A stretch of DNA of 64,000 nucleotides from Methylocystis bryophila (GCF_027925445.1 NZ_AP027149.1:62001-126000), one strand, 5' to 3'; shown: positions 15,934-23,806, counted from the stretch's first letter. Program-made: numbers and translations. The notes: generated by a model from the sequence alone, not told the origin.

Positions 15934-15970
15934 CGTTTCCTCTTTCTCTCCCAAATTCCGGGGGTTCTGA

Positions 15971-17482
15971 ATGAGGCCGGCGTCAAAGGCTATTTCGTTC
16001 TTGCAGGGGCTCAAGATCCCTGAAGGGCCAAAGGCGGGGCGGCCTTTGCGCTTGGCTCCCTATCAAAAGAGCTTTGTCAAAGGGGCGCTTGCGCCGTCAA
16101 TGAGCGCTGCTTGCCTGTCTGTTGGTCGCGGCAACGGCAAGAGCGCTCTTTCGTCCGGTTTGGCTCTTGCGGAGCTTGTTGGCGTCTTTGGAGACCAGCC
16201 TAAGCGCGAGGTCATTCTCGCGGCCAGGACGCGAGATCAGGGCCGCATCTGCTGGAGCTTTGCCGAGGGCCTATCGCGCTCGCTTCCCGAAGAGATGCAA
16301 GAGCAACTCATATTCCGGCGCGGCGCTCGCCTAGAGATCGAGTTTGCCGGCAACGGTGGCGGCATTCTCCGCGTTATTGCGGCTGACGGCCGGTCGGCGC
16401 TGGGCTCGGCTCCGACGCTCGCGATCTTGGACGAGCGCGGCCACTGGGAGCGCGACAAGGGCGATGCGCTAGAGCATGCGCTGTTGTCAGGATTGGGCAA
16501 GCGCGGCGGCCGAGCGCTGATTATCAGCACGTCTGCGGCGGATGACGCCCACCCCTTCTCCAAGTGGATCGATGATCCGCAAGAAGGCGTCTACCGGCAA
16601 GAGCATAGGCCTTCGCCCGGCCTTCCCGCTGACGATCTCGAAAGCCTCTTGCTGGCCAATCCTGGAAGCAAGGCTGGCATTGGTTCGAGCCAGGAGTGGC
16701 TACAGGCGCAGGCGCGGCGCGCGATCAAGCGCGGCGGCTCTGCGCTAACGACCTTCAGGCTTTACAATCGCAATGAGCGCGTTTCCGGCGAGACGCGCGA
16801 CCTGTTGCTGACGGTCGACGAATGGGTGGGGTGCGAGACGGCGGACCTTCCTCCGCGACAGGGACAATGCGTCGTCGGGATTGATCTTGGCGGCTCCGCC
16901 AGCATGACGGCCGCGGCGTTCTACTGGCCCGCTTCCGGCCGGCTCGAGTGCTTGGGAACGTTCCCGTCGAAGCCGTCGCTTCTAGATCGCGGGCAGAATG
17001 ACGGCGTTTCGGGCCGCTATGTCGAGATGCAGGAACGCGGCGAGCTTTCGACGCTCGGCGATCAGACCGTGCCTGTTGCACCCTGGCTTGTAGAGGTTAT
17101 GCGCCATGTCGAAGATGAGCCGATCGCGGCGCTAACGGCCGATCGATACAAGCAGAGCGAGCTCGGCGAGGCGTTGCAGCGTGCGGGCGTTCGGGCTCCG
17201 ATCGTCTGGCGTGGGCAAGGCTTCCGTGACGGCGGAGAAGACTGCGAGCGGTTCCGTAGGGCCTGTTTCGACGGTCGCGTGAAGGCGAAACCGTCGCTCC
17301 TGCTGCGCTCTGCTTTCGCGGACGCTGTGACGCTCCGCGACCCTGCAAACAATTTGAAGCTGGCGAAGGCGCGAAGCAATGGCCGCATTGATGCGGCTGC
17401 GGCCACCGTGCTTGCTGTCGCTGAAGGCGCACGCATTGCCGGCCGCCCGGCAAGACAAGCGAGGGCCGCGCTATGGGTTTGA
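15971..17482 (+). CDS. Phage terminase large subunit
   Basis: 503 residues from the ATG at 15971. The ATPase part has Walker A GRGNGKS (52-58), LAARTRDQGRICWSF, Walker B LAILDERG with Asp154-Glu155, and a coupling motif LIISTSA. The nuclease part has the RNase-H-like residues in VVGIDLGGSASMTAA (about 299-312), LTADRYKQSEL (about 381-391) and RIDAAAATVLAVAEG near the end. It belongs to the Terminase_1 group found with HK97-type heads. It pumps DNA into the prohead and cuts it, with the HNH nuclease encoded right behind and overlapping by 10 bases. Confidence 0.9.
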   Translation: MRPASKAISFLQGLKIPEGPKAGRPLRLAPYQKSFVKGALAPSMSAACLSVGRGNGKSALSSGLALAELVGVFGDQPKREVILAARTRDQGRICWSFAEGLSRSLPEEMQEQLIFRRGARLEIEFAGNGGGILRVIAADGRSALGSAPTLAILDERGHWERDKGDALEHALLSGLGKRGGRALIISTSAADDAHPFSKWIDDPQEGVYRQEHRPSPGLPADDLESLLLANPGSKAGIGSSQEWLQAQARRAIKRGGSALTTFRLYNRNERVSGETRDLLLTVDEWVGCETADLPPRQGQCVVGIDLGGSASMTAAAFYWPASGRLECLGTFPSKPSLLDRGQNDGVSGRYVEMQERGELSTLGDQTVPVAPWLVEVMRHVEDEPIAALTADRYKQSELGEALQRAGVRAPIVWRGQGFRDGGEDCERFRRACFDGRVKAKPSLLLRSAFADAVTLRDPANNLKLAKARSNGRIDAAAATVLAVAEGARIAGRPARQARAALWV

Positions 17483-17802
17483 GAAGCGACTATGCGCGCC
17501 ACTCTGCGCGCGTCCTTCGTTCGAAGCAATGGCAGGCCGTTCGATTGCTGGCGAAGCGACGCGACGGCTTCAAATGCGTTCAATGCGGCTCTCGATATGG
17601 ACTTGAGGTCGACCATATCAAGCCTGTGCGGACGCATCCTGAGGGGTCTTACGCCCTCGACAATCTTCAAACTCTATGCGGCCGCTGTCACGCGAGAAAG
17701 ACGCGGATTGAGGTTGGCATGGGCGTTGAAAACCCCGCGCGTGAAGCGTGGAAAACAGCCGTTGCGGAATTGCAGCGGCATAAACCTGAAAGGCTAAATT
17801 GA
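17473..17802 (+). CDS. HNH endonuclease (packaging-associated)
   Basis: 109 residues. The zinc-binding Cys pairs CVQC (about 35-38) and CGRCH (about 69-73) flank the HNH core GLEVDHIKPVRTHPE, with the catalytic His in VDHIKP, and DNLQTLCGRC. Small HNH proteins encoded beside the terminase are required for specific cos cleavage in HK97-like phages and in phage satellites. Here it sits between the large terminase and the major capsid genes, overlapping the former by 10 bases and the latter by 1 base. Confidence 0.9.
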   Translation: MGLRSDYARHSARVLRSKQWQAVRLLAKRRDGFKCVQCGSRYGLEVDHIKPVRTHPEGSYALDNLQTLCGRCHARKTRIEVGMGVENPAREAWKTAVAELQRHKPERLN

Positions 17803-19058
17803 TGTTGGAATCTGTAAAAATCTCTCGCCGTCAGTCGGAAATCCGGCAATCGCTCGCCGGTCTCGTGGGCAAGCCCACCCCGGACGAAAGCGAAATGCGT
17901 TCGATCGTCGACCTTGACGCTGAGTTTCAGCGCAATGAGGTTCGTCTTCGCGGCGCGCTTATTGCCGAAGATACCGAGCGGCGCGACGCAAAGCGTGATC
18001 TTGAGACGCGCGGCGGCAATGAGTGGGACGATCTTGTCGGCAAATTCGAGCTTCGGCAGGTTGCGCTTGCTCTTGACGAAGGCCGCACGCTTAGCGGCGC
18101 GACAAACGAAGTTGTTTCGGAGTTGCGCAGCAAGGGCGGCTATCGCGGCGTTCCGGTTCCGTGGGGCGCTCTCGAAATGCGAACTGGCGAGACGATCGCG
18201 AGCGGCGTCGTTAAGCCGATCACGAAGGCTCCGATCATCGATCGCATTTTCGCGGCTTCCGTCGCCGGCCGCATGGGCGCGAACTTCATCAACATTGACA
18301 CGGGCGAGCGCGATTATCCGGTCGCGACGGCGGGCTGCACTGCCGCGTGGGCCGCGACGGAAACCGGCGCTGTCGGCTCTCCGGCCGCTTATCAGACGAC
18401 CGATAGGCCGTTGAAGCCGAACCAGACGCTTGGCGTTCAGATGAAATTGACGCGCAATGCGTTGAAGCAGGCGGGCGACGCGGTGGAGCAAGCCGTGAGG
18501 CGCGACATGAACGGCGCGATGGGCATTGCGATCGATCAGGCTGTGTTTTTGGGCACGGGAGCGAGCGGCCAGCCCGCTGGCGTGCTTATCGGTTCCTATT
18601 CGATCGCTTCGACCGCTGTCGGCGCTGCGGCGACGTGGAGCGCGTTCAGGGCGGCGGTTCAAGCTTTCATGATTGCCAACGCCGCGACCTCGCCCGGCGA
18701 TGTGAAGCTGCTCATTCGTCCCGAGGTTTGGAACAAGATGGACGGGACGCTCCTCACGAATACTGGCGTCAGCGAGTGGGATCGGATGGTCAACAACATC
18801 GGACTTGAAAACATCGTCGGTTCGTCGAACGCGCTCGCCACCCCGACGGGCGCGCCGCTCGCATGCACGGCGCTACTGGCGACAAACGTCGGCGGCGTTC
18901 CTCCGATCTTCGTCGGAGCTTGGGGCTCGATCGACATGATCCGCGACCCGTATTCCGATGCGACGAGCGGCGGCTTGCGTCTCACGGCGCTCGCGACGCT
19001 GGACGTGACGGTCTCGCGGCCGGCGCAGCTGCAAATCCTGACCGGTGTTCAGGTCTGA
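17802..19058 (+). CDS. HK97-fold major capsid protein
   Basis: 418 residues from the ATG at 17802 (TTGATG junction with the HNH gene; TTG at 17799 also possible). The first ~100 residues are charged and helical (SRRQSEIRQSLAGLVGKPTP, EMRSIVDLDAEFQRNEVRLR), the delta/scaffold domain removed by the prohead protease. The shell domain follows with ASVAGRMGANFINIDTG, AAWAATETGAVGSP, VQMKLTRNALKQAGDAVEQA, GTGASGQPAGVLIG and a C-terminal RLTALATLDVTVSRPAQLQIL, all matching the Phage_capsid family. It should assemble an icosahedral head of the element's own. Confidence 0.9.
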   Translation: MLESVKISRRQSEIRQSLAGLVGKPTPDESEMRSIVDLDAEFQRNEVRLRGALIAEDTERRDAKRDLETRGGNEWDDLVGKFELRQVALALDEGRTLSGATNEVVSELRSKGGYRGVPVPWGALEMRTGETIASGVVKPITKAPIIDRIFAASVAGRMGANFINIDTGERDYPVATAGCTAAWAATETGAVGSPAAYQTTDRPLKPNQTLGVQMKLTRNALKQAGDAVEQAVRRDMNGAMGIAIDQAVFLGTGASGQPAGVLIGSYSIASTAVGAAATWSAFRAAVQAFMIANAATSPGDVKLLIRPEVWNKMDGTLLTNTGVSEWDRMVNNIGLENIVGSSNALATPTGAPLACTALLATNVGGVPPIFVGAWGSIDMIRDPYSDATSGGLRLTALATLDVTVSRPAQLQILTGVQV

Positions 19059-19687
19059 TGCTCTTTGCTGGTCTCGACGGCGAGCTCGAAATTCGCCGTG
19101 CAAAGGGCTCTCCCACGCGTTTGCGTGGGAGGTTCCCTTACGGAAAAAAAGCAGTTTTGTCGGATGGAGGACGACGTGGAAGGCCGCGAAAAGAGATCAT
19201 TGCGCCAAAAGCTTTCTCTTTTCGCATTAATGATCCAAGCCAGGATATCCACCTTCTCGTGGGCCATAGTTACGATCGCCCTTTAGCGTCGCGCTCGGCT
19301 GGGACGTTGGACATTAAAGACAGCGCCGACGCGGTGGAATTTGTGGCGACCATTGCATCTGCGCTCGAAACTGCTTCTTGGGTTCAAGACGCTCTTAGCG
19401 CGCTTGACGCGGGCCTTATCGGCGGGATCAGCCCCGGCTTTCGGCTCCCGCCAGAGCGCGCCGTCAAGAAACCCGAGACGATCGAAGAAGAGCCTATCGA
19501 TCCTGAGAATGGAATGCACGGCGCGATCATTCGCACCGTGAACGACGCGCTGCTTTACGAAATGTCGCTCGTAACGGTTCCGGCATACGACGAGACGCAG
19601 ATTGAGGCGCGCAATTGGAATGCTCGCGCATGTGACGAAGCGCCCCATGCAGGAATGCGACGCGCTCTTGAACGATGGAGGGCTTGA
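19058..19687 (+). CDS. HK97-family prohead protease
   Basis: 209 residues, start ATG at 19058 overlapping the capsid stop (TGATG). It shows a first strand GELEIRRAKGSPTRLRGRFP, EIIAPKAFSF, HLLVGHSYDRPLASRSAGTL with the catalytic His, GLIGGISPGFR with the catalytic Ser (about 125-135), and LYEMSLVTVPAYDETQI with the conserved Glu region. This is the U35/S78 serine protease fold that cleaves the capsid delta domain during maturation. In most phages the order is portal-protease-capsid; here it is capsid-protease-connector-portal. Confidence 0.85.
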   Translation: MLFAGLDGELEIRRAKGSPTRLRGRFPYGKKAVLSDGGRRGRPRKEIIAPKAFSFRINDPSQDIHLLVGHSYDRPLASRSAGTLDIKDSADAVEFVATIASALETASWVQDALSALDAGLIGGISPGFRLPPERAVKKPETIEEEPIDPENGMHGAIIRTVNDALLYEMSLVTVPAYDETQIEARNWNARACDEAPHAGMRRALERWRA

Positions 19688-20241
19688 TGACCGCGACGAT
19701 CAAGGAAAGCGAAGATGCTCCCGCGTCGTATCCGGGAATTTCGTATGCCGGGTTTTCAACCGAGGCGACAGCGATTGGTCCGGGACTCATTTGGGAGCGG
19801 ATCGAACACTATACGCGGTGGCGCTTCTCGGCGCGCTCAGTCGTGTGGATTGTTGAGGGGTGCGGCGAATGGGCTCCGCCGCTTGCGCCTGCGACGGTGA
19901 CCGCGACGGAGGTTTGGGAAAACGATGCATGGGCCGCGTTCACGCCAACGCCTGGGCCGCTTGGCGGCTATCGTTTCGATGGACATGGGCCTTATCGCAT
20001 TACGGCGAATGTCGGGGGCGGGACTGTGCCAGCTGCGGTGCAGGAAGCGTTTCAGCGGCTTGCTGAATATTTCGCGGATGCGCGAGAGAGCGCTTCAACG
20101 CGCGGGACTGCCGGCGTTGTGAAGGCCGACGTGACCATCGGGCAGCTTTCGGAAATGACGACGCGCTCGCCGGCCTGGGTCGCGAAGGCGATGGAATTGA
20201 GCGGCGCGGGCGATCTTTTGCGGCCCTATAGGAGGACGTGA
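19687..20241 (+). CDS. Head-tail connector (HK97 gp6-like)
   Basis: 184 residues, coupled by TGATG to the protease gene. The region IWERIEHYTRWRFSARSVVW and WENDAWAAFTPTPGPLGGYR is the Ig-like or beta part often annotated as a phage gp6/gp8 fragment, and VQEAFQRLAEYFADARE with SPAWVAKAMELSGAGDLL are helices typical of gp6 connectors (the KxMxxSGAxxLLxPYR ending is common in such proteins). It would form the adaptor ring below the portal. The family assignment rests on pattern and position. Confidence 0.65.
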   Translation: MTATIKESEDAPASYPGISYAGFSTEATAIGPGLIWERIEHYTRWRFSARSVVWIVEGCGEWAPPLAPATVTATEVWENDAWAAFTPTPGPLGGYRFDGHGPYRITANVGGGTVPAAVQEAFQRLAEYFADARESASTRGTAGVVKADVTIGQLSEMTTRSPAWVAKAMELSGAGDLLRPYRRT

Positions 20242-21305
20242 TGCTTGATTGGTTCAAACGCAAAATTGGTTTGGAAAGGCGCAGTTATACCAGCGCCGGC
20301 TTCACGGCTGAAATCGTCGCGGCGCGCTCGCAATATCTGAGCGGCAAGAGCGGGCTCGGGGAACTGACAGCGACGGCGCAGAGTTGCGTTAGCTTGTGGG
20401 AAAATGGTTTTGCTCTTGCGGACGTTGTAGGGACAGACGTTCTAGATCGTCGAAAGATGGCGCTTATCGGCCGCGCTCTGGCGCTACGTGGCGAAGCTCT
20501 TTTCCTGATCCGCGACGGTGACCTCATCCCGTGCTCGGACTGGGACTTGCGCACGCGCGACGCGGAGCCTGTCGCATATCGGCTTTCTATTCCCGAGGCC
20601 GGCGGCGGGAGAACTGAAACCGCGCTCGCGGCCGAAGTGCTGCATTTTCGCATAGGGTGCAATCCTGCCACGCCTTACGCGGGCACGGCTCCGCTGCGTC
20701 GCGCGATGCTCACGGCGTCGATGCTGGACGCGATCGAAAGCGCGCTCGGGGAAGTGTTCGAGTATGCGCCGCTCGGCTCGCAGATTATTCCTTTTGCCGA
20801 AGCCGACGACGTGAAGCTTGAGGCGATGGGGCGCGGCTTCAGAGGGCGACGCGGGCGCGTGCTCTTGCGTGAGTCCGTCAACGTCTCTGCGGCTGGCGGC
20901 GCGGCTCCGAGCGTCGACTGGCGGCCTGTTTCAACGTCTCCGGACCTTTCCAGCTCGCAGGCTACAGAAGCGCTTGGGGCGGCCCGTGGCGCGATTTACG
21001 CTGCGTTCGGCGTATTGCCTAGCCTCTTCGTCGACGCGGCGCAGGGGCCGCTGGTGCGCGAGGCGCAGCGCCATCTTGCGGCGTGGACGCTCCAGCCGAT
21101 CGGCGAGCTGATCGCCGAGGAGGCGTCGGAAAAGCTCGGGGGCGAAGTGAAGCTCGATTTGCTCCGACCTACGCAAGCGTTTGACAGCGGCGGCGCGGCG
21201 CGGGCGCTCGGCGCGCTGGTCACTGCGATGGCGGCGGCAAAGGAAGCGGGTTTGCCGCCCGAGGCGCTGGCGGGCGCGTTCCAGAAGCTCGACTGGGAGA
21301 GCTAG
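20241..21305 (+). CDS. Phage portal protein (HK97 gp3 family)
   Basis: 354 residues from the ATG at 20241 (GTG at 20238 also possible), overlapping the connector stop. It has MLDWFKRKIGL, an early TAQSCVSLWENGFALADV segment, MALIGRALALRGEALFLIRD, VLHFRIGCNPATPYAGTAPL with the Pro-rich clip region, and AIYAAFGVLPSLFVDAAQGP before a helical C-terminus. This is the phage_portal family, slightly shorter than usual (around 400). It forms the dodecameric DNA entry vertex. It is the last gene of the head operon. Confidence 0.85.
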   Translation: MLDWFKRKIGLERRSYTSAGFTAEIVAARSQYLSGKSGLGELTATAQSCVSLWENGFALADVVGTDVLDRRKMALIGRALALRGEALFLIRDGDLIPCSDWDLRTRDAEPVAYRLSIPEAGGGRTETALAAEVLHFRIGCNPATPYAGTAPLRRAMLTASMLDAIESALGEVFEYAPLGSQIIPFAEADDVKLEAMGRGFRGRRGRVLLRESVNVSAAGGAAPSVDWRPVSTSPDLSSSQATEALGAARGAIYAAFGVLPSLFVDAAQGPLVREAQRHLAAWTLQPIGELIAEEASEKLGGEVKLDLLRPTQAFDSGGAARALGALVTAMAAAKEAGLPPEALAGAFQKLDWES

Positions 21306-21386
21306 CGCCGTTTGCTAATTCCTTTGACAGACGGCGCAAGGGACCGCCTCTATTATCGCATGGTCAACCCAACTGAAGGAAAGACC

Positions 21387-21479
21387 ATGCGTCTTCTCAA
21401 AGCTATCTCTGCCTGCGTGCTCGTCACGATCGCGCTGCATTCGTTTCGTGCAGGCCGTCGCCTCTTAGCGGATGTGTAG
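21387..21479 (+). CDS. 30-residue hydrophobic peptide
   Basis: A short ORF with a good ribosome site (AAGGAAAG) before the ATG at 21387. It has one hydrophobic segment (LLKAISACVLVTIALHSF) followed by RAGRRLLADV. It lies alone between the portal gene and the minus-strand ORF. A TTGACA (21324-21329 region) lies upstream without a well-spaced -10. It could be a small membrane peptide or a chance ORF. Confidence 0.35.
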   Translation: MRLLKAISACVLVTIALHSFRAGRRLLADV

Positions 21480-21490
21480 CAGAGGGACGC

Positions 21491-21709
21491 CTAGACATGC
21501 TTAGAGAGTTCTTCGACGTCCAGAATGACGTCCTCAGGGCGATCGTTGTCACGGCCTCGCTTGTAAATGAACGTGCGGCCTACGACAGTGTAGGGTCCAT
21601 GGGTGTCGTACCAGAAGGTGTCACCAACGGCCGGCAATTCTTGGGTCGTCTCGAAATCGCCAACGAATTTCGGGCCGCTCTTGAGAATCTGGTTGACCTT
21701 TACAATCAT
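21491..21709 (-). CDS. 72-residue hypothetical protein, only minus-strand gene of the element
   Basis: Start ATG at 21709 with GGAAGGTG 7 bases upstream; the longer frame from 21772 would run into the regulator promoter. The sequence MIVKVNQILKSGPKFVGDFE, then LPAVGDTFWYDTHGPYTVVG and PEDVILDVEEL, suggests a small beta-rich fold like an SH3-type domain. It is divergent from the MerR-like gene and shares its promoter region, a position held by regulators or anti-defence cargo in phage satellites. No family is recognised. Confidence 0.6.
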   Translation of the reverse strand: MIVKVNQILKSGPKFVGDFETTQELPAVGDTFWYDTHGPYTVVGRTFIYKRGRDNDRPEDVILDVEELSKHV

Positions 21710-21739
21710 CGATGCACCTTCCCTGACAGAACGTGAGGC

Positions 21740-21768
21740 TTGCCACGCTTCAGAAAGCGTGGTATATC
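21740..21768 (+). promoter_or_regulatory. Promoter with palindromic operator before the MerR-like gene
   Basis: -35 TTGCCA (21740-21745) and -10 TATATC (21763-21768) are 17 bases apart. The 8-bp inverted repeat CCACGCTT / AAGCGTGG (21743-21762, 4-base loop) fills the spacer, where MerR-type regulators bind. The ATG at 21776 is only 7 bases past the -10, so the transcript would be leaderless or nearly so. No ribosome site is present, which agrees. Confidence 0.5.
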
Positions 21769-21775
21769 TCACCTT

Positions 21776-22330
21776 ATGACTATATCGCTACGCAACACCT
21801 ATACGACCTTCACGGCCGGAGAAGCGGAGAAGATTACGGGCGTCTCCGCCACAACGCAAAGAGACTGGCGGCGTCGGGGCTTCCTCGACGCCCCCCAGGG
21901 GTGGGCGCGTTACGAACTTGTTGATTTGTGCGAATTGCTTGTCATGTCCGCTCTACAAGAGCGAGGTATTGGCCCCGCAACAAGCTGTAATATTTCTGCG
22001 GCTTCCGCGCTCGGTCTAAGTTTTTTCGTGTTGAGCTGGGTGGATGCTATTGACGATCGAACGAACGGGGAATTTGAGAAACTCGTTCGCCAACGCGGAG
22101 AGCCTCGCGGACGTTTCTTTGTGCAGCCATCAGAGACTGAGCCATCTAAATATATTATCGTTTGGGCGAGCGGTGAGGTTGAGTTTGTAAAGGATATTCT
22201 CAGGGCGTTCAGCGATCTGAGTTCGAGTCCGAAATATCATGGAGCTATTATTGTTTTGGACCTCGAAGCGCTCGCGGGGCTGCTTATTGAGCGCGCCGGG
22301 CGGCCATTCGTTTCGGTTGAGTTGCGATGA
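21776..22330 (+). CDS. MerR-like helix-turn-helix regulator of the element
   Basis: 184 residues from the ATG at 21776. Residues 9-50 form a MerR-type winged helix (FTAGEAEKITGVSATTQRDW, RRRGFL, then ARYELVDLCELLVMSAL). A region without family resemblance (about 70-184) contains SETEPSKYIIVWASGEVEF and AIIVLDLEALAGLLIERAG. Proteins of this kind serve as excision or early-gene regulators (AlpA/Xis-like role) in proteobacterial phages and islands. It is followed by a coupled small gene and the integrase, forming an integration-control module. An operator-like palindrome upstream suggests autoregulation. Confidence 0.7.
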   Translation: MTISLRNTYTTFTAGEAEKITGVSATTQRDWRRRGFLDAPQGWARYELVDLCELLVMSALQERGIGPATSCNISAASALGLSFFVLSWVDAIDDRTNGEFEKLVRQRGEPRGRFFVQPSETEPSKYIIVWASGEVEFVKDILRAFSDLSSSPKYHGAIIVLDLEALAGLLIERAGRPFVSVELR

Positions 22331-22521
22331 AAGGCCCCGTCCGATTCAAGCAAGGCGACGTTTCGAAAGCGCTGAAGGCTGCAAGCGCGGCTGGACATAG
22401 CGTCGAACGTTTCGAGATAGGCCCTGACGGTCGCATAATTGTTTTCATTGGCGAGCCGGAACAACCTGCGGAGAGTTCTATCGACAATGAACTGTCGCGC
22501 ATTTTGGAGCGCCGCCCATGA
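22327..22521 (+). CDS. Small conserved hypothetical protein next to integrase
   Basis: 64 residues, coupled by ATGA to the regulator gene and by ATGA to the integrase gene. The sequence FKQGDVSKALKAASAAGHSV followed by IGPDGRIIVFIGEP is a pattern found in many short proteins beside integrases of rhizobial islands and prophages. The N-terminal amphipathic helix and beta hairpin give no known activity. Its fixed place suggests a helper role in recombination or regulation. Confidence 0.7.
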   Translation: MKGPVRFKQGDVSKALKAASAAGHSVERFEIGPDGRIIVFIGEPEQPAESSIDNELSRILERRP

Positions 22522-23606
22522 AATGGCGTTACCTCAAGCGCGACGTGTCGCGACATGGGCAGGTCAGATGGTATTTTCGTCGCGGCTCAGAACCGAAGGT
22601 AAGGCTTCCCGATCATCCTGGCGCGTCAAAGCAAGCGGAAGCAGCCTATTTCGCTGCTCTTGACCGCAAGCCGATCGCGCCTTCGCCAATGGCCGATAAA
22701 TGGCCGGCTGGTTCCTTTGGCGCTTTGGCGACGGCCTATCTCCGATCGTCGAAGTATCAAGCTTTGTCGCCTGTGACGATGGCGGGCTATCGACGCCAGC
22801 TTGACCGGCTTCGCGCCGACATAGGCCATTTGCCGTATCTAAGTTTCCGCCGTCGCCACATCGTCCAAATAATCGAGGCTAAGGCGAGCGCTCCCGGCGA
22901 GGCGAACAACGTCCTGAAGGCTCTACAGGCGCTTTTCACCTATGCCGTAAAGGCCGATCTTCTCGACCGCAGCCCGGCGGCTGGCGTTGAAAAATTGAAG
23001 GTGACCGGCCCTCGGGCCGGCGGCTCCGAAACGTGGTTTCCGGAACATGCGGAGAGGTTTCGCGCGCGCTGGCCTCTCAGCTCGCCGCAAAGGACGCTGT
23101 TCGAAATCTGCTGGAACACTGGCTTGCGCATTGGCGACGCCTTGCGTCTTGGGCCGCAGCATATTCGTGACGGCCGCGTGAGGATGAAGACGAGCAAGAG
23201 GGGCGTTGAGATTGACACGCTTGTTTTGCCTGAGCTCGCCGAAGCGCTCGCCGCAGCGCCGACGCCGCACCTGACCTACCTCGCGACGCAGGGCGGGCGC
23301 ACGCGCTCGGCGAAAGCCGCATACACGTGGTTTTCGCAAGCGGCGCGGGCCGCAGGCATTCCGCCGAAGTTTACCTCGCATGGCTGTCGCAAGGGCTTGC
23401 TGACCGAAGCCGCAGAGCATGGCGCGAGCGAAGATCAACTCGCCGCGCTCGCCGGTCACGGCTCAACCAAGAGTGTTGCGGCATACACCAAGAAGGCGAG
23501 CCGCAGAGCGCTCTCCGACGCCGCGATGATGCATCGTCTTGAGAAGGGAGAAAACGGAACAGAGGCCGGCCCACCTTCAAAAAAAGTGGGCCAAAACGTT
23601 AAGTAA
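22518..23606 (+). CDS. Tyrosine site-specific integrase
   Basis: 362 residues. The N-terminal SAM-like core-binding domain covers about 68-160 (LATAYLRSSKYQALSPVTMA). The catalytic domain has Arg204 (TGLRIGDAL), Lys in KTSKRG (about 224-227), the His288-x-x-Arg291 box SHGCRKG, His314 (LAGHGSTKSV) and Tyr323. The full catalytic set is intact. The gene ends 32 bases before the tRNA-Trp 3' end carrying the right attachment site, so it is the enzyme that placed the element. The basic C-terminal tail is short. Confidence 0.92.
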   Translation: MKWRYLKRDVSRHGQVRWYFRRGSEPKVRLPDHPGASKQAEAAYFAALDRKPIAPSPMADKWPAGSFGALATAYLRSSKYQALSPVTMAGYRRQLDRLRADIGHLPYLSFRRRHIVQIIEAKASAPGEANNVLKALQALFTYAVKADLLDRSPAAGVEKLKVTGPRAGGSETWFPEHAERFRARWPLSSPQRTLFEICWNTGLRIGDALRLGPQHIRDGRVRMKTSKRGVEIDTLVLPELAEALAAAPTPHLTYLATQGGRTRSAKAAYTWFSQAARAAGIPPKFTSHGCRKGLLTEAAEHGASEDQLAALAGHGSTKSVAAYTKKASRRALSDAAMMHRLEKGENGTEAGPPSKKVGQNVK

Positions 23607-23638
23607 GCAGCTGAAAATAAAGGATCTTTAGTCATGAA

Positions 23639-23654
23639 TGGCAGGAGTGGAGGG
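23639..23654. other. attR: attachment site in tRNA-Trp 3' end
   Basis: The 16 bases TGGCAGGAGTGGAGGG at the 3' end of the minus-strand tRNA gene repeat 13255-13270 exactly. The tRNA is left intact, as is usual when the element supplies the replaced 3' end. Confidence 0.85.
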
Positions 23655-23714
23655 ACTCGAACCCCCAGCCCCCGGTTTTGGAGACCGGTGCTCTACCAAT
23701 TGAGCTACACTCCT
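23639..23714 (-). tRNA. tRNA-Trp (CCA anticodon)
   Basis: The 76-base minus-strand sequence folds as a cloverleaf: acceptor AGGAGTG pairing with CACTCCT, D-arm AGCTC...GAGC, anticodon stem CCGGT/ACCGG with loop CTCCAAA (anticodon CCA), T-arm GGGGG TTCGAGT CCCTC, and an encoded 3' CCA. It is the integration target of the 10.4-kb element to its left and lies 92 bases from the recA stop. Confidence 0.95.
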
Positions 23715-23806
23715 GCGAGGCCTCGACAGGCTGGCTCTCCATGCCGCAATGACGGCCGAGATGCAAGGGCGACGTCGAAAGATCGGCGCGAAGGGCTAAT
23801 CCCGGA

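Larger units (their letters stand above)
13255..23654. mobile_element. Capsid-encoding satellite-like element integrated in tRNA-Trp
   Basis: A 10.4-kb element bounded by the 16-bp direct repeat TGGCAGGAGTGGAGGG (13255-13270 and 23639-23654), which is the reverse complement of the 3' end of tRNA-Trp. The integrase gene abuts the tRNA. In order on the plus strand: two small ORFs, a RepA-type helicase, a small ORF, a head-closure protein, large terminase, HNH nuclease, HK97-type capsid, prohead protease, connector and portal; then a 30-residue ORF, one minus-strand ORF, a MerR-like regulator, a 64-residue ORF and the integrase. No tail, holin, endolysin, repressor of cI type or recognisable small terminase is present. 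The set and size match capsid-forming phage-inducible islands (cf-PICIs), which build their own heads and borrow helper tails. A decayed prophage is the alternative, but all genes look intact and overlap tightly. Confidence 0.8.

Noticed and set aside
13255..23654. Reading the element as a gene transfer agent
   Set aside because: It has an integrase, flanking attachment repeats in a tRNA and its own replication gene, and lacks tail genes; alphaproteobacterial GTA clusters have tail genes and no integrase.
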